Of a DNA stretch of 64,000 bases, positions 9,300 through 18,354 are shown one piece after another; position 1 is the stretch's first letter; the number at the start of each line of letters is the position of its first letter. A program made the translations under genes and the position numbers. A model generated the notes under the pieces. It did not search any database and was not told the DNA's origin. It worked only from the letters and a program-made list of their open reading frames with translations. The stretch comes from Desulforamulus profundi (lineage in GTDB: Bacteria; Bacillota_B; Desulfotomaculia; Desulfotomaculales; Desulfotomaculaceae). Location of the stretch: assembly GCF_002607855.1 (NCBI RefSeq), contig NZ_AWQQ01000067.1, positions 53,818 through 117,817 of the forward strand, read 5' to 3'.

Positions 9300-10253
9300 A
9301 TGCGTATTGTTTTTATGGGAACACCGGAGTTTGCCGCAGCCTCCCTGCAGGCGTTGCTGGAGGCCGGGCAGCAGGTGGTGGCGGTAGTCACCCAGCCGGA
9401 CAAACCCAAGGGCAGGGGGAAGCAGGTGCAGCCATCGCCGGTAAAGAAACTGGCGGAGGAATATCATTTGCCGGTGCTACAGCCAACCGGCATTCGGACG
9501 GAAGAATTTTTCCGGACCCTGCAGGGGCTGCAGCCGGAATGCATTGTGGTGGTGGCCTACGGCAAGATTCTGCCCTCTGAAATCTTACAGCTGCCTCCCC
9601 GGGGCTGTATCAACGTGCATGCATCCCTGCTTCCTTATTACAGGGGATCGGCGCCCATTCACTGGTCTGTAATCAACGGTGAAACAGAAACCGGGGTTAC
9701 CACCATGTTCATGGACGAGGGAATGGACACCGGGGATATGATTTTAAAGAAGCGCCTGCCCATCGGCCCCGATGATACAGTAGGCATGGTTCATGACAGG
9801 CTGGCGGTATTAGGTGCGGAGCTGCTGGTGGAGACCATCGACTTGCTGGAGAAAGGTTTTGCCCCCAGGACACCCCAGGACCATACCCTGGCGACCTATG
9901 CTCCCCTGCTGAAAAAAGAACATGAAGTCATTCGCTGGGAACAGCCGGCGCAACATCTACATAACCATGTCAGGGGTATGAATCCCTGGCCCGGTACCTA
10001 TACCACCTGGGAAGATAAAGTGCTTAAAATCTGGCGGACCCGTGTTCCCGAGGCCCGCCCGGTAAAGGCTGCACCGGGCACGGTTTTAGAAGCGGGGTCT
10101 TCTGGTATACTAGTACAAACCGGCCAGGGTCAGATTTTGATTACCGAGTTACAGCTCCAGGGCAGCAAGCGTATGGATGTGGACCAATTCCTGCGGGGAA
10201 AACAGATCGCTCCCGGTACAGTCCTGGGAAGAGAAGGGGTAGAGGAACAATGA
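9300..10253 (+). CDS. fmt: Methionyl-tRNA formyltransferase
   Basis: This 317-aa enzyme formylates initiator Met-tRNA using 10-formyl-tetrahydrofolate. The N-terminal catalytic domain starts MRIVFMGTPEFAAASL. The active-site segment NVHASLLPYYRGSAPIHW carries the conserved Asn, His and downstream Asp (EGMDTGDM). The C-terminal tRNA-binding domain contains GMNPWPGTYTTW. Its last bases overlap the DUF116 gene by 4 nt, so translation is probably coupled. Confidence 0.97.
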   Translation: MRIVFMGTPEFAAASLQALLEAGQQVVAVVTQPDKPKGRGKQVQPSPVKKLAEEYHLPVLQPTGIRTEEFFRTLQGLQPECIVVVAYGKILPSEILQLPPRGCINVHASLLPYYRGSAPIHWSVINGETETGVTTMFMDEGMDTGDMILKKRLPIGPDDTVGMVHDRLAVLGAELLVETIDLLEKGFAPRTPQDHTLATYAPLLKKEHEVIRWEQPAQHLHNHVRGMNPWPGTYTTWEDKVLKIWRTRVPEARPVKAAPGTVLEAGSSGILVQTGQGQILITELQLQGSKRMDVDQFLRGKQIAPGTVLGREGVEEQ

Positions 10254-11059
10254 TTTCTCCCAGTCAAGCACAGGTGCCCCAGGTGCGTAAAAGATTATTC
10301 CTAGGGCTGCTGGCAGCTAGCCTGGTGATTGTCGGGCTGTTAATTTTCACCGTTTGGTATTTGCTTTATCACCCGACAACCATCCTGCACCAGGTGGTCT
10401 TAATCGGTGCAGTTTCCCTGATTATCCTGGCGATCCTGGTGGTGGCCTTCGGCGTCGGGGGGATTGTGTTAACCATCTGGCTGGCCCAAACCATTAAACC
10501 GCTGCAGCCCTTGATGAGGGTGGCCATGTCAACCCTGTTTCCCTTTGCCCTTGGGTTGGGCAGAATTTTTAAAATCGATATCGATAAAATTAAAAACTCC
10601 TTTATCGAAGTAAACAACGAACTGGTGCGGGCCAATCAGCAGGCGGTGCGTCCTGAACAAATCCTTTTACTGGCGCCCCACTGCCTGCAGGAGAACAACT
10701 GCCCGCACAAAGTGACCAACGATATTAACAATTGCCGTCGCTGTGGGAAATGCAAAGTCACCGATTTACTGGAACTGCGGGATAAATACGGCATCCGCGT
10801 GGGGGTTGCCACCGGGGGCACCCTGGCCCGCAAGTTTGTTAAGGAATACCGTCCCAAAGCCATTGTGGCCGTTGCCTGCGAAAGGGACCTGTCCAGCGGC
10901 ATTCAGGACTGCAGTCCAATCCCGGTTTTAGGTGTGCTGAATGATCGACCCTTTGGTCCATGTTTCAATACGTCGGTGCACACCCCCGGCGTGATCCGGG
11001 CCATTGAATTTTTCCTGGGCCACCAGTGTGACCGGAAAGAGGAAGGGATGAAAAATTGA
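10250..11059 (+). CDS. DUF116 family membrane protein with cysteine-rich domain
   Basis: This 269-aa protein has two or three N-terminal membrane segments (about residues 17-40 and 45-80) and a cytoplasmic domain rich in cysteine: LLAPHCLQENNCPHK, NNCRRCGKCKV, ACERDLSSGIQDC and FGPCFN. This matches the DUF116 family, whose biochemical role is unknown; the cysteine spacing suggests metal or Fe-S binding. It overlaps fmt and rsmB by 4 nt each, and the fmt-DUF116-rsmB order is common in Clostridia, so a link to RNA modification is possible but unproven. Confidence 0.85.
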   Translation: MISPSQAQVPQVRKRLFLGLLAASLVIVGLLIFTVWYLLYHPTTILHQVVLIGAVSLIILAILVVAFGVGGIVLTIWLAQTIKPLQPLMRVAMSTLFPFALGLGRIFKIDIDKIKNSFIEVNNELVRANQQAVRPEQILLLAPHCLQENNCPHKVTNDINNCRRCGKCKVTDLLELRDKYGIRVGVATGGTLARKFVKEYRPKAIVAVACERDLSSGIQDCSPIPVLGVLNDRPFGPCFNTSVHTPGVIRAIEFFLGHQCDRKEEGMKN

Positions 11060-12426
11060 AAAACATCACTGCCAGAGAACTGGCACTTCTGGTTGGTAAA
11101 GCGGTGGAAGAAGAAGGTGCTTACGCCAACCTCGCTCTTAATAAGGTATTGGAACAATATCAGCCCGGCAAATTGGACCGGGCTTTTGCCACAGAATTGG
11201 TCTATGGCGTGCTGCGCAACTTAAATACCATTGATTGGGTCCTGGCACATTTTCTTAAACAACCGCTGGCCTCCCAAACCGTATGGATACGCAATATCCT
11301 GCGCATGGGCACCTACCAGATTATGTTTATGCCCAGGATTCCGGATTCCGCCGCCTGCAATGAATCTGTGAATCTGGCCAAGAAATACGGCCATGAAGGT
11401 GCGGCCAGGTTTGTCAACGGCGTGCTGCGCAATGTGGCCAGACAGCAGCACAGTTTGGATTACCCGGATCCCAAAGAGGACCCGGTTGATTATGTCGCCC
11501 TGAAATATTCCCACCCCACCTGGCTGGTGGAACGGTGGCTAAAAGAGTACGGCTTTGATCAAACCGTCGCCCTTTGCCAGGCCAACAACCGCCCGGCGCC
11601 CAATACGGTCCGTACCAACACCTTAAAAATTACCCGGGAAAACTTGATTGCCCGGCTGCAGGAGGAAGGGGTCGAGGCCGTAGAGACAAAATATGTCCCG
11701 GAAGGTCTGAATCTCAGCGGCTTCTTATCTTATCGCTCCCTTAAGACGTTCCAGGAGGGGTTGTTTCAAGTCCAGGATGAGAGTTCCATGCTGGTGGCCC
11801 ATGTTTTGAACCCGGCCTCCGGGTCCAGGGTTCTGGATGCAGCCTCCGCTCCGGGCGGCAAAACCACCCATTTGGCCCAACTGATGGGGGATACCGGACA
11901 GATCCTGGCCTTTGACTTGTACGCCCATAAACTGAACTTGATTATGGACAACTGTAAACGGCTGGGGATTCATTCGGTTCAGATCGAAGTGGCCGATGCC
12001 AGGGACATCCATAAAAAATACCAGGGCTGGGCGGACTATGTGCTGGTGGATGCCCCTTGCTCCGGCCTGGGCGTATTAAGAAGAAGGCCGGATGCCCGCT
12101 GGCGCAAAGACCCCAGTCAGCTGCCCGGCATTGTCAGGCTGCAAAAGGAGATTTTGCAATCCGCCAGCAAGTGCCTGCGCCCCGGGGGTGTCCTGGTCTA
12201 CAGCACCTGCACCATCACCCGGGAAGAAAACATCGGAGTGGTGGAGGATTTCTTAAAGGAACACCCGGAGTTTATTATGGGTGACCTGAGACAATTCCTG
12301 CCTCCGGGATTGGACCGGGAGGCAACGGCAGAGAATGGGTACCTGCAGCTGCTGCCCCATATCCACGGCATGGACGGGTTTTTCATTGCAAGGCTGAGAA
12401 AAAAGGATTTGAATAGAAATGCGTAG
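11056..12426 (+). CDS. rsmB: 16S rRNA (cytosine-967-C5)-methyltransferase
   Basis: This 456-aa SAM-dependent RNA methyltransferase has an N-terminal NusB-like RNA-binding domain (about 1-150) and a C-terminal Rossmann domain. Key motifs are DAASAPGGKTTHLAQL (SAM binding), VDAPCSGLGVLRRRPDARW and the catalytic VYSTCTITREEN with its cysteine. It overlaps the next gene, rlmN, by 8 nt, so both probably share a transcript and translational coupling. Confidence 0.95.
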   Translation: MKNITARELALLVGKAVEEEGAYANLALNKVLEQYQPGKLDRAFATELVYGVLRNLNTIDWVLAHFLKQPLASQTVWIRNILRMGTYQIMFMPRIPDSAACNESVNLAKKYGHEGAARFVNGVLRNVARQQHSLDYPDPKEDPVDYVALKYSHPTWLVERWLKEYGFDQTVALCQANNRPAPNTVRTNTLKITRENLIARLQEEGVEAVETKYVPEGLNLSGFLSYRSLKTFQEGLFQVQDESSMLVAHVLNPASGSRVLDAASAPGGKTTHLAQLMGDTGQILAFDLYAHKLNLIMDNCKRLGIHSVQIEVADARDIHKKYQGWADYVLVDAPCSGLGVLRRRPDARWRKDPSQLPGIVRLQKEILQSASKCLRPGGVLVYSTCTITREENIGVVEDFLKEHPEFIMGDLRQFLPPGLDREATAENGYLQLLPHIHGMDGFFIARLRKKDLNRNA

Positions 12427-13471
12427 AAATAGCAACCAGAAGGTGAATTTGAAAGATCTCAACCTGGCAGAATTAAAACAATTTTTGACGGAGTTGGGGG
12501 AGAAGCCATTTCGGGCAGAACAGATCTGCCGGTGGATTTTCGCCCAAGGCGCTGTAGGCTTTGACGAGATGACCAACCTGTCCAAGGAACTGAGAACAAA
12601 ACTGGCTGAACTGGCTTTTTTAAGTTCACCCCAAATCCTGGCCCGCCAGCAATCTGCCAGAGGGGATACCGTCAAATATCTTTTCGGATTGACGGACGGC
12701 CACGCGGTGGAAAGCGTCCTGATGAAACATTCTTACGGAAATTCCGCCTGTGTCTCCACCCAGGTGGGCTGTCGCATGGGCTGCCTGTTTTGTGCCTCCA
12801 CCCTGGGCGGTCTGGTACGAAACCTCAGTCCCGCTGAAATCTATGACCAGGTGCTGGGCATCCAAAAAGATGCCGGGGAAAGGGTCAGCCACATTGTCAT
12901 CATGGGCGCCGGGGAACCCCTGGACAATTTTGACAATGTATTGAAGTTTCTCGAAAATATCAATGCCGGGTACGGCATGAACATCGGCTACCGCCACATT
13001 ACCCTCTCCACCTGCGGCCTGGTGCCCAGGATGAAGGAGCTGGCCCTCAAGAAACTTCCCTTAACCCTGGCGGTGTCCCTCCATGCGCCCAATGATGAAT
13101 TACGGGACCAACTGGTCCCCATCAACCGTCGCTATAAACTGCAGGAGCTTATGCAGGCCTGCCGGGAATACATTGACATCACCGGCCGCCGCATCACCTT
13201 TGAATATGCTTTACTGGCGGGGATGAACGACAGCGAAGAACATGCCCGCCAACTGGTCACCCTTTTGACCGGGCTGATGTGTCACATTAACCTGATCCCG
13301 GTGAACCCCGTGGAGGAACGCGGTTTCAATCGAACGCCCCCGGAAAAAGTAGAAAAATTTCGTACTATATTAGATAGGGGCGGCCTCAACGTCACCGTTC
13401 GCCGCGAACTGGGAGCCGACATCGACGCCGCCTGCGGGCAGTTGAGACGTAGGTATGAAACTGAGAAGTGA
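12419..13471 (+). CDS. rlmN: 23S rRNA/tRNA adenine-C2 methyltransferase (radical SAM)
   Basis: This 350-aa radical SAM enzyme methylates A2503 of 23S rRNA and A37 of tRNAs. The CxxxCxxC cluster motif is within QVGCRMGCLFCASTLGGL. MGAGEPLDN, STCGLVPRM, SLHAPND and the late catalytic cysteine in GADIDAACGQL are all present. The last two codons and the stop lie inside a dispersed repeat arm that starts at 13464, so the repeat supplies the C-terminus GluLys and TGA. Confidence 0.96.
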   Translation: MRRNSNQKVNLKDLNLAELKQFLTELGEKPFRAEQICRWIFAQGAVGFDEMTNLSKELRTKLAELAFLSSPQILARQQSARGDTVKYLFGLTDGHAVESVLMKHSYGNSACVSTQVGCRMGCLFCASTLGGLVRNLSPAEIYDQVLGIQKDAGERVSHIVIMGAGEPLDNFDNVLKFLENINAGYGMNIGYRHITLSTCGLVPRMKELALKKLPLTLAVSLHAPNDELRDQLVPINRRYKLQELMQACREYIDITGRRITFEYALLAGMNDSEEHARQLVTLLTGLMCHINLIPVNPVEERGFNRTPPEKVEKFRTILDRGGLNVTVRRELGADIDAACGQLRRRYETEK

Positions 13472-13560
13472 GATGTGAGAAGTTAGAGGTGAGTATTGAT
13501 AAATAGGCTTCGTTTTTTTAATTAAATTTCCCACTTCTAACCTCTCACTTCTCACATCTA
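13464..13560. repeat. Family A heptad inverted repeat (rlmN 3' end)
   Basis: The left arm AGAAGTG AGATGTG AGAAGTT AGAGGTG (13464-13491) faces a right arm at 13527-13559 whose complement reads in the same 7-nt phase. They are separated by an A/T-rich loop. The arms match those of the elements at 2048-2146 and 40768-40866, and singles at 18300 and 35270. It fills the gap between rlmN and the FHA gene. Confidence 0.75.
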
Positions 13561-13578
13561 AAACCGGAGGTGATTTAC

Positions 13579-14367
13579 GTGCGCCTGTTCTCGGGATTGG
13601 AAAACAGTTTGGAAAAATACATTGAAGGGTTTTTCAAAGACAAATTCGGTTCCGACGCCCGCGTACAGCCCACGGACATTGCCAAAAAACTCGCCCGGGC
13701 CATGCGGGACAAACGGAGGGTAAGCATCTCCAATGTTTATGTACCCAACGAGTATACCGTTTTGCTGCACCCGGAGGATCATAAGACCATCAAGCCCATG
13801 GCTCCCCTGCTGGCGGATGAACTGGCAGATTACCTGGTGCAAAAAGCTGCCGAAAAAAAGTTTACCCTGGTGAACCGTCCCCGCATTGAGTTTATCGAGG
13901 GGGAAGGGGTTGAGCCGGGCGACATTTTGATCGAAAGCAATTTTGGCGCTGTGGAACCCGACCAGGGCCAACCTGTGGTCAGGAGAGATCAACCGGACTT
14001 CGCTCAAGACAACCAGGACACCCGGGACTACCGGCCCTTAACCGATACCGCCCCCATCCCCAATTTACAGCAGCACTGCTCGGCTACCCTGCTGGTGGAG
14101 GAGGGGAACGACGCCGGGAAAGAATTTCCCCTGACCGATTACCGCACCAGCCTGGGCCGCCGGGATACCTGCGACATTGTTCTCTCGGACACCAGCGTGT
14201 CCAGAAGACATGCGCAATTTGAGAAAATCGGCGGTCGTTTCTGGTTGACGGACCTGAACAGCACCAACGGGACCTACGTCAACGGGTTACCGGTGGATAA
14301 GGTCGAACTGACCACCGGAGATGTCATTACGGTGGGGAATACAGTCCTCATCTTTAAGGAGTTTTAA
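13579..14367 (+). CDS. FhaA-like protein, DUF3662 plus FHA domain
   Basis: This 262-aa protein has an N-terminal DUF3662 domain (RLFSGLENSLEKYIEGFF... IAKKLARAMRDKRRVS... VYVPNEYTVLLHPED) and a C-terminal phosphothreonine-binding FHA domain with TSLGRRDTCDIVLSD, VSRRHAQFEK and LNSTNGTYVNG. The layout is that of FhaA of Actinobacteria, which links Ser/Thr kinase signalling to cell-wall synthesis. The GTG at 13579 has GGAGGTG 6 nt upstream and is preferred over the GTG at 13570 inside that site. The gene begins the FHA-PP2C-SEDS-PBP-kinase operon. Confidence 0.9.
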   Translation: MRLFSGLENSLEKYIEGFFKDKFGSDARVQPTDIAKKLARAMRDKRRVSISNVYVPNEYTVLLHPEDHKTIKPMAPLLADELADYLVQKAAEKKFTLVNRPRIEFIEGEGVEPGDILIESNFGAVEPDQGQPVVRRDQPDFAQDNQDTRDYRPLTDTAPIPNLQQHCSATLLVEEGNDAGKEFPLTDYRTSLGRRDTCDIVLSDTSVSRRHAQFEKIGGRFWLTDLNSTNGTYVNGLPVDKVELTTGDVITVGNTVLIFKEF

Positions 14368-14368
14368 C

Positions 14369-14863
14369 GTGCTGGCCATTGGTATCACCATTTTGAGAAG
14401 CCTGTTCTTAATCTTGTTATACCTGTTTATCTTCCGGTTGACTGTCAGCATGATTGACCAGTTAAGACAATGCGCCCGGGAAGATGGGCTTCCCCATGTC
14501 GATCCGGTGAGACTCAGGCCGGTCTCCCAGGGAGGGGACGGCGCCGTTTTACAGGTTGTTGCATCCGGGGATGAGGAAATTATACCCGGTGATACCTATC
14601 CTCTGGGGGATTTAACCAGGCTGGGTCGGGGCCGGGGCAACCATATTGTATTCAGCGGCAATTACGCGTCGCAGGACCATGCACGGATCCTCTATAAACA
14701 GGGACAATACTGGTTGGAGGATATGGGCAGCTTAAACAACACGTACTTGAATGAGATGCCGGTGACGAAACAAACCGTGCTGGCAAACGGAGACCGTATT
14801 CGCATTGGCGATGTAATTTTTCGATATGTGAGGTGGGCGTATGAAATGGAGTCAGATAACTGA
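14369..14863 (+). CDS. Membrane-anchored FHA domain protein (FhaB-like)
   Basis: This 164-aa protein has one N-terminal membrane helix (GITILRSLFLILLYLFIFRL) followed by an FHA domain: LTRLGRGRGNHIVFSGNYASQDHARI and LNNTYLNEMPV. It resembles FhaB/FipA. The GTG at 14369 follows AAGGAG with normal spacing and starts one base after the stop of the previous gene. It overlaps the phosphatase gene by 23 nt. It presumably recruits phosphorylated partners of the kinase encoded downstream to the membrane. Confidence 0.85.
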   Translation: MLAIGITILRSLFLILLYLFIFRLTVSMIDQLRQCAREDGLPHVDPVRLRPVSQGGDGAVLQVVASGDEEIIPGDTYPLGDLTRLGRGRGNHIVFSGNYASQDHARILYKQGQYWLEDMGSLNNTYLNEMPVTKQTVLANGDRIRIGDVIFRYVRWAYEMESDN

Positions 14864-15557
14864 TGTCGGACGGGTAAGAGCCGGCAATGAGGACAGCCTG
14901 TGCGCCTGCCCCGATATTGGTCTGTTTGCGGTGGCCGACGGCATGGGCGGCCATAAAGCAGGAGAGATCGCAAGCAGCACAGCCCTGCAGTACCTGGAAG
15001 AAAATTTACGAGAGATACTGCCGGGAACAAAGGACATTTCCGCTGCCTTATTACGTATCCTGGAAGAAGCCAACCTGCGGGTTTACCGGCTGTCCAATGA
15101 ATTTGACCAGTACCGGGGCATGGGGACAACGGTGACCGCCGGTATAGTTACGGGATATGATTTGGTTATTGCTCACATTGGTGATTCCAGGGCTTATCTT
15201 ATCAGGGGCAGTGAAATATCGCAGTTCACCGAGGACCATTCCCTGGTGGGGGAAATGCTTCGCCACGGGGGCATTACGGAAGAACAGGCCATCAATCACC
15301 CCCAGCGAAACGTATTGACCCGGGCCATGGGAACCGCACCCGCGGTAAAATTTGAACTCTATACACAGACCTTATCTCCCGGGGACAAAGTTTTGTTCTG
15401 TACCGATGGGCTGTTCAACCACCTGCGCCCGGAGGAAATAAAAGAAATTATTGCTTCTCAACCGGACTTAGACCGATGTTTAAAGATTTTACTGGATACC
15501 GCCCTGGAGCGGGGAGGTATTGACAATATCACCATGGTTCTGGTTGAAATGGAGTAA
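14841..15557 (+). CDS. prpC: PP2C-type Ser/Thr protein phosphatase
   Basis: This 238-aa Mn/Mg-dependent phosphatase has the metal-binding motifs RAGNEDS, VADGMGGHKAGE, IGDSRAYLIR, LTRAMG and GGIDNITMVLVEME. It is the usual antagonist of the PASTA kinase encoded 3 kb downstream. It overlaps the FHA gene upstream and is followed 21 nt later by the SEDS gene. Confidence 0.95.
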   Translation: MKWSQITDVGRVRAGNEDSLCACPDIGLFAVADGMGGHKAGEIASSTALQYLEENLREILPGTKDISAALLRILEEANLRVYRLSNEFDQYRGMGTTVTAGIVTGYDLVIAHIGDSRAYLIRGSEISQFTEDHSLVGEMLRHGGITEEQAINHPQRNVLTRAMGTAPAVKFELYTQTLSPGDKVLFCTDGLFNHLRPEEIKEIIASQPDLDRCLKILLDTALERGGIDNITMVLVEME

Positions 15558-15578
15558 CCACCGGAGGTGTGCTGCCAA

Positions 15579-16904
15579 TTGCTGGCCAACCTGCGCAAGG
15601 AAGAACGAAGTTTGCTGTACTATATCACCGCTTACCTGGCCGTGGGGGTTTTTACCCTGTACCTGGGAGAACCGGAACTGAACAGGGCCTACGAGCTGGC
15701 TCTGGGCAGCGGTACCAAATTACCCTTTTGGTGGTTTGTCGTTTTGTTAAGCATTGGTACCATGCTCGGTTTCTGGCTGATCAGCGCCTACTGGCGGCTG
15801 GCCGGCTTCCGGTGTGACCCTTTTTTAATGCCCATCACCGCAGGTCTTACTGCCCTGGGATTAATCTTTTTATTTCGCCTGCGTCCCCAGTACGCCGAAA
15901 GACAGTTTGCCTGGCTGCTGATTGGTTTGCTGGCGCTGCTGCTTATTACAACCCTGCTGAGAAAACTGGACTGGCTGGCGGATTACAAATATATTTACGC
16001 TGCCGCAGGGGCATTGCTGCTGGTACTGCCGATCTTTTTCGGCCAGGAGCAGTATGGCGCCCGCAGTTGGTTGCGAATTGGCCTGTTTCAAATTCAGCCC
16101 TCTGAATTTGTTAAGATATTGCTGGTATTATTTCTTGCCAGCTTTCTGGCGGAAAACCGGCGAGTGCTGACCGCCGGCAGTGACCAAATCCTCGGCATCA
16201 GTATTCCGGGGATTCGCGAGTACGGTCCGCTGGTGGTGATGTGGGGCATCTCCCTGCTGATCCTGGTTTTTCAAAAGGACCTGGGTACCGCTCTCATATA
16301 TTTCTGTACCTTTTTGGCCATGGTCTATGCCGCAACGGCGCGCATGTTCTACGTGCTGATCGGCTTGATCTTGTTTTTCCTGGGAGGAACCGTGGCCTAC
16401 CATATCTTTGGCCATGTCCAGGCCCGGGTGGACATTTGGCTGAACCCCTGGCCCTTGATGGGCGGTAGCGGGTATCAAATCATTCAGTCCCTGTTTGCCC
16501 TGGGGTCCGGCGGGATCTTTGGCAGCGGTTTGGGACAAGGGATGCCGAACTTAATCCCCGCCGTCCATACGGATTTTATCTTCTCCGCCATTGTTGAGGA
16601 GTTAGGGCTGCTGGGGGGCTGTGCCGTACTGGTGCTTTACATGTGCTTCATTTTCCGGGGACTGATGATTGCCCTGGCAGCCCGCAATGATTTCACGTCC
16701 CTCATGGCTACCGGGTTAACAGCACTGATGGGCCTGCAGACCTTTATCATCATCGCAGGGGTCATCAAACTGCTGCCCATGACCGGCGTAACGCTGCCCT
16801 TCATCAGTTACGGGGGCAGTTCGCTGGTGGCAAACTTTGTGTTGTTGGGAATGCTCCTGAACATTTCCCACGAGGTCAATGGTGGAAATGAAACAGAACA
16901 TTAA
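15579..16904 (+). CDS. SEDS family peptidoglycan polymerase (FtsW/RodA)
   Basis: This is a polytopic membrane protein of about 440 aa with roughly ten helices. Family features include FGQEQYGARSWLRIGLFQIQPSEF, FQKDLGTALIYF and the C-terminal LPMTGVTLPFISYGGSSLVANF, which is diagnostic for FtsW/RodA/SpoVE. These proteins polymerise lipid II in partnership with a class B PBP, here the adjacent gene. The start is uncertain: GGAGG at 15563 suggests TTG 15579 rather than GTG 15567. By synteny it corresponds to actinobacterial RodA; I cannot separate FtsW from RodA by eye. Confidence 0.9.
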   Translation: MLANLRKEERSLLYYITAYLAVGVFTLYLGEPELNRAYELALGSGTKLPFWWFVVLLSIGTMLGFWLISAYWRLAGFRCDPFLMPITAGLTALGLIFLFRLRPQYAERQFAWLLIGLLALLLITTLLRKLDWLADYKYIYAAAGALLLVLPIFFGQEQYGARSWLRIGLFQIQPSEFVKILLVLFLASFLAENRRVLTAGSDQILGISIPGIREYGPLVVMWGISLLILVFQKDLGTALIYFCTFLAMVYAATARMFYVLIGLILFFLGGTVAYHIFGHVQARVDIWLNPWPLMGGSGYQIIQSLFALGSGGIFGSGLGQGMPNLIPAVHTDFIFSAIVEELGLLGGCAVLVLYMCFIFRGLMIALAARNDFTSLMATGLTALMGLQTFIIIAGVIKLLPMTGVTLPFISYGGSSLVANFVLLGMLLNISHEVNGGNETEH

Positions 16905-18314
16905 AAAACTAGGCTATTTTTTACTATGCACCTTTGTTTTATTGATCTTATATTTAACCTATCTGGTTGTACAGCAGGGGGAAGACCTGGCCACCCACCC
17001 GCAAAACCGCCGCATCGCGGCCAGGGAAGCCGGCATTATCCGGGGGACCATTTTTGACCGACAGGGAGTCGTGCTGGCTGAAACAAAATGGCTGGGCGAA
17101 CGGAGCAAGAGGGTCTACCTGACAGAAAACCAAGTTTCTCCCTTTGCCCATGTGATTGGCTATGTTTCCGAACGATACGGTGCTGCCGGCTTGGAGGCGG
17201 CCTACAGCAGGGAACTGCTCGGATTAACCGACGCCGATGCCCTGGAAAACCTGCTGGACAAACTGTTGAACCGGACACCCCGGGGCAATGATCTGGTGCT
17301 TACACTGGATGCCAACCTGCAAAGAACAGCATTCCAAGCTCTCAACGGCAGGCCTGGCGCAGTGGTGGCCCTGGATCCCAAAACCGGTGCCGTCCTGGCC
17401 ATGGTCAGCTCACCGGCCTTCAACAGCAATGCCATCGATCAGGCCGGTGTATGGAACCGCTTAAACCGCGATGATGAAAATGCGCCTTTGCTGAACCGTG
17501 CCACCCAGGGGGCTTACCCACCCGGTTCAGCCATTAAAATTGTTACCGGCTCCGGCCTGCTGGCCCGGCAAAAAGCCCGGCCCGGGGATGCCATCCAATG
17601 TCCTGGTTACGTGATTGTTGACGGAAACAGGATTGCCGATAACCAGGCCCACGGAAAAGTTGACTTTATCAAAGCCCTGGCCCTTTCCTGCAACACCTAT
17701 TTTGCCCAAGGGGGAGTAGAAATGGGCTGGCAGGGTTTTATCGATACATTCCATCAATTTGGTTTAAATCAAAGCCCCGATCTGGGAATTCCGGTGCGGC
17801 CCGGCACACTGGCGGCCAAGGAGCGCCGGAACCGGGGCCAGTTGGCTGAATCCTCCTTTGGTCAGGGAGACACCCTGATCAGCCGCTGCATATGGCCCTG
17901 GCCTGTTCAGCCATCGCCAACAACGGGGTGATTATGAAACCCTACCTGGTAAAAGAAGTCCGTAAGCCGGGTGGCAAAGAAATCCGGGTTACGGAAAGCA
18001 GCACCTGGCTGACAGCCACCGGCCCGGAGGTGGCCGCCCTTGTCAAGGAAGGCATGATAAACGCTGTAAACTGGGGCACCGCAACCACCGCCGCCATCCG
18101 GGGAGTCAAGGTGGCGGGCAAAACCGGCACCGCAGAGACCAAAACCGACCGGCAGCCAAACAGCTTACCCCATGCCTGGTTTGTCGGATTCGCTCCGGCC
18201 CATGACCCTAAAGTGGTGGTGGCCGTTATCGTAGAAAAATCCGGCCCGGGGAGCCGGGTGGCAGCCCCGGTTGCCAGGGACGTGATGGCAGCGTATTTGA
18301 GAAGTGAGAAGTGA
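16879..18314 (+). CDS. Class B penicillin-binding protein, transpeptidase (frameshifted)
   Basis: This peptidoglycan transpeptidase is about 478 aa, with an N-terminal membrane helix (LGYFLLCTFVLLILYLTYLV) and a short dimerisation domain. Catalytic motifs are PPGSAIKI (SxxK), LSCNTYF (SxN) and GKTGTAE (KTG). It overlaps the SEDS gene by 26 nt, as expected for a SEDS-PBP pair. The frame breaks near 17883; restoring one C gives LISPLHMALACSAIANNGVI. The final codons for ArgSerGluLys and the stop lie in a family A repeat. PASTA domains are absent here but present in the kinase. Confidence 0.9.
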
Positions 18315-18339
18315 GAAGTTTTTCTCACCTCTCAAAAAA
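18300..18339. repeat. Short family A heptad repeat
   Basis: AGAAGTG AGAAGTG AGAAGTT (18300-18320) is followed by the facing TTTCTCACCTCTCA. It overlaps the last codons of the PBP gene and ends just before the Shine-Dalgarno of the kinase gene, forming a short hairpin. Confidence 0.6.
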
Positions 18340-18354
18340 GGAGTGAGACAGTCA

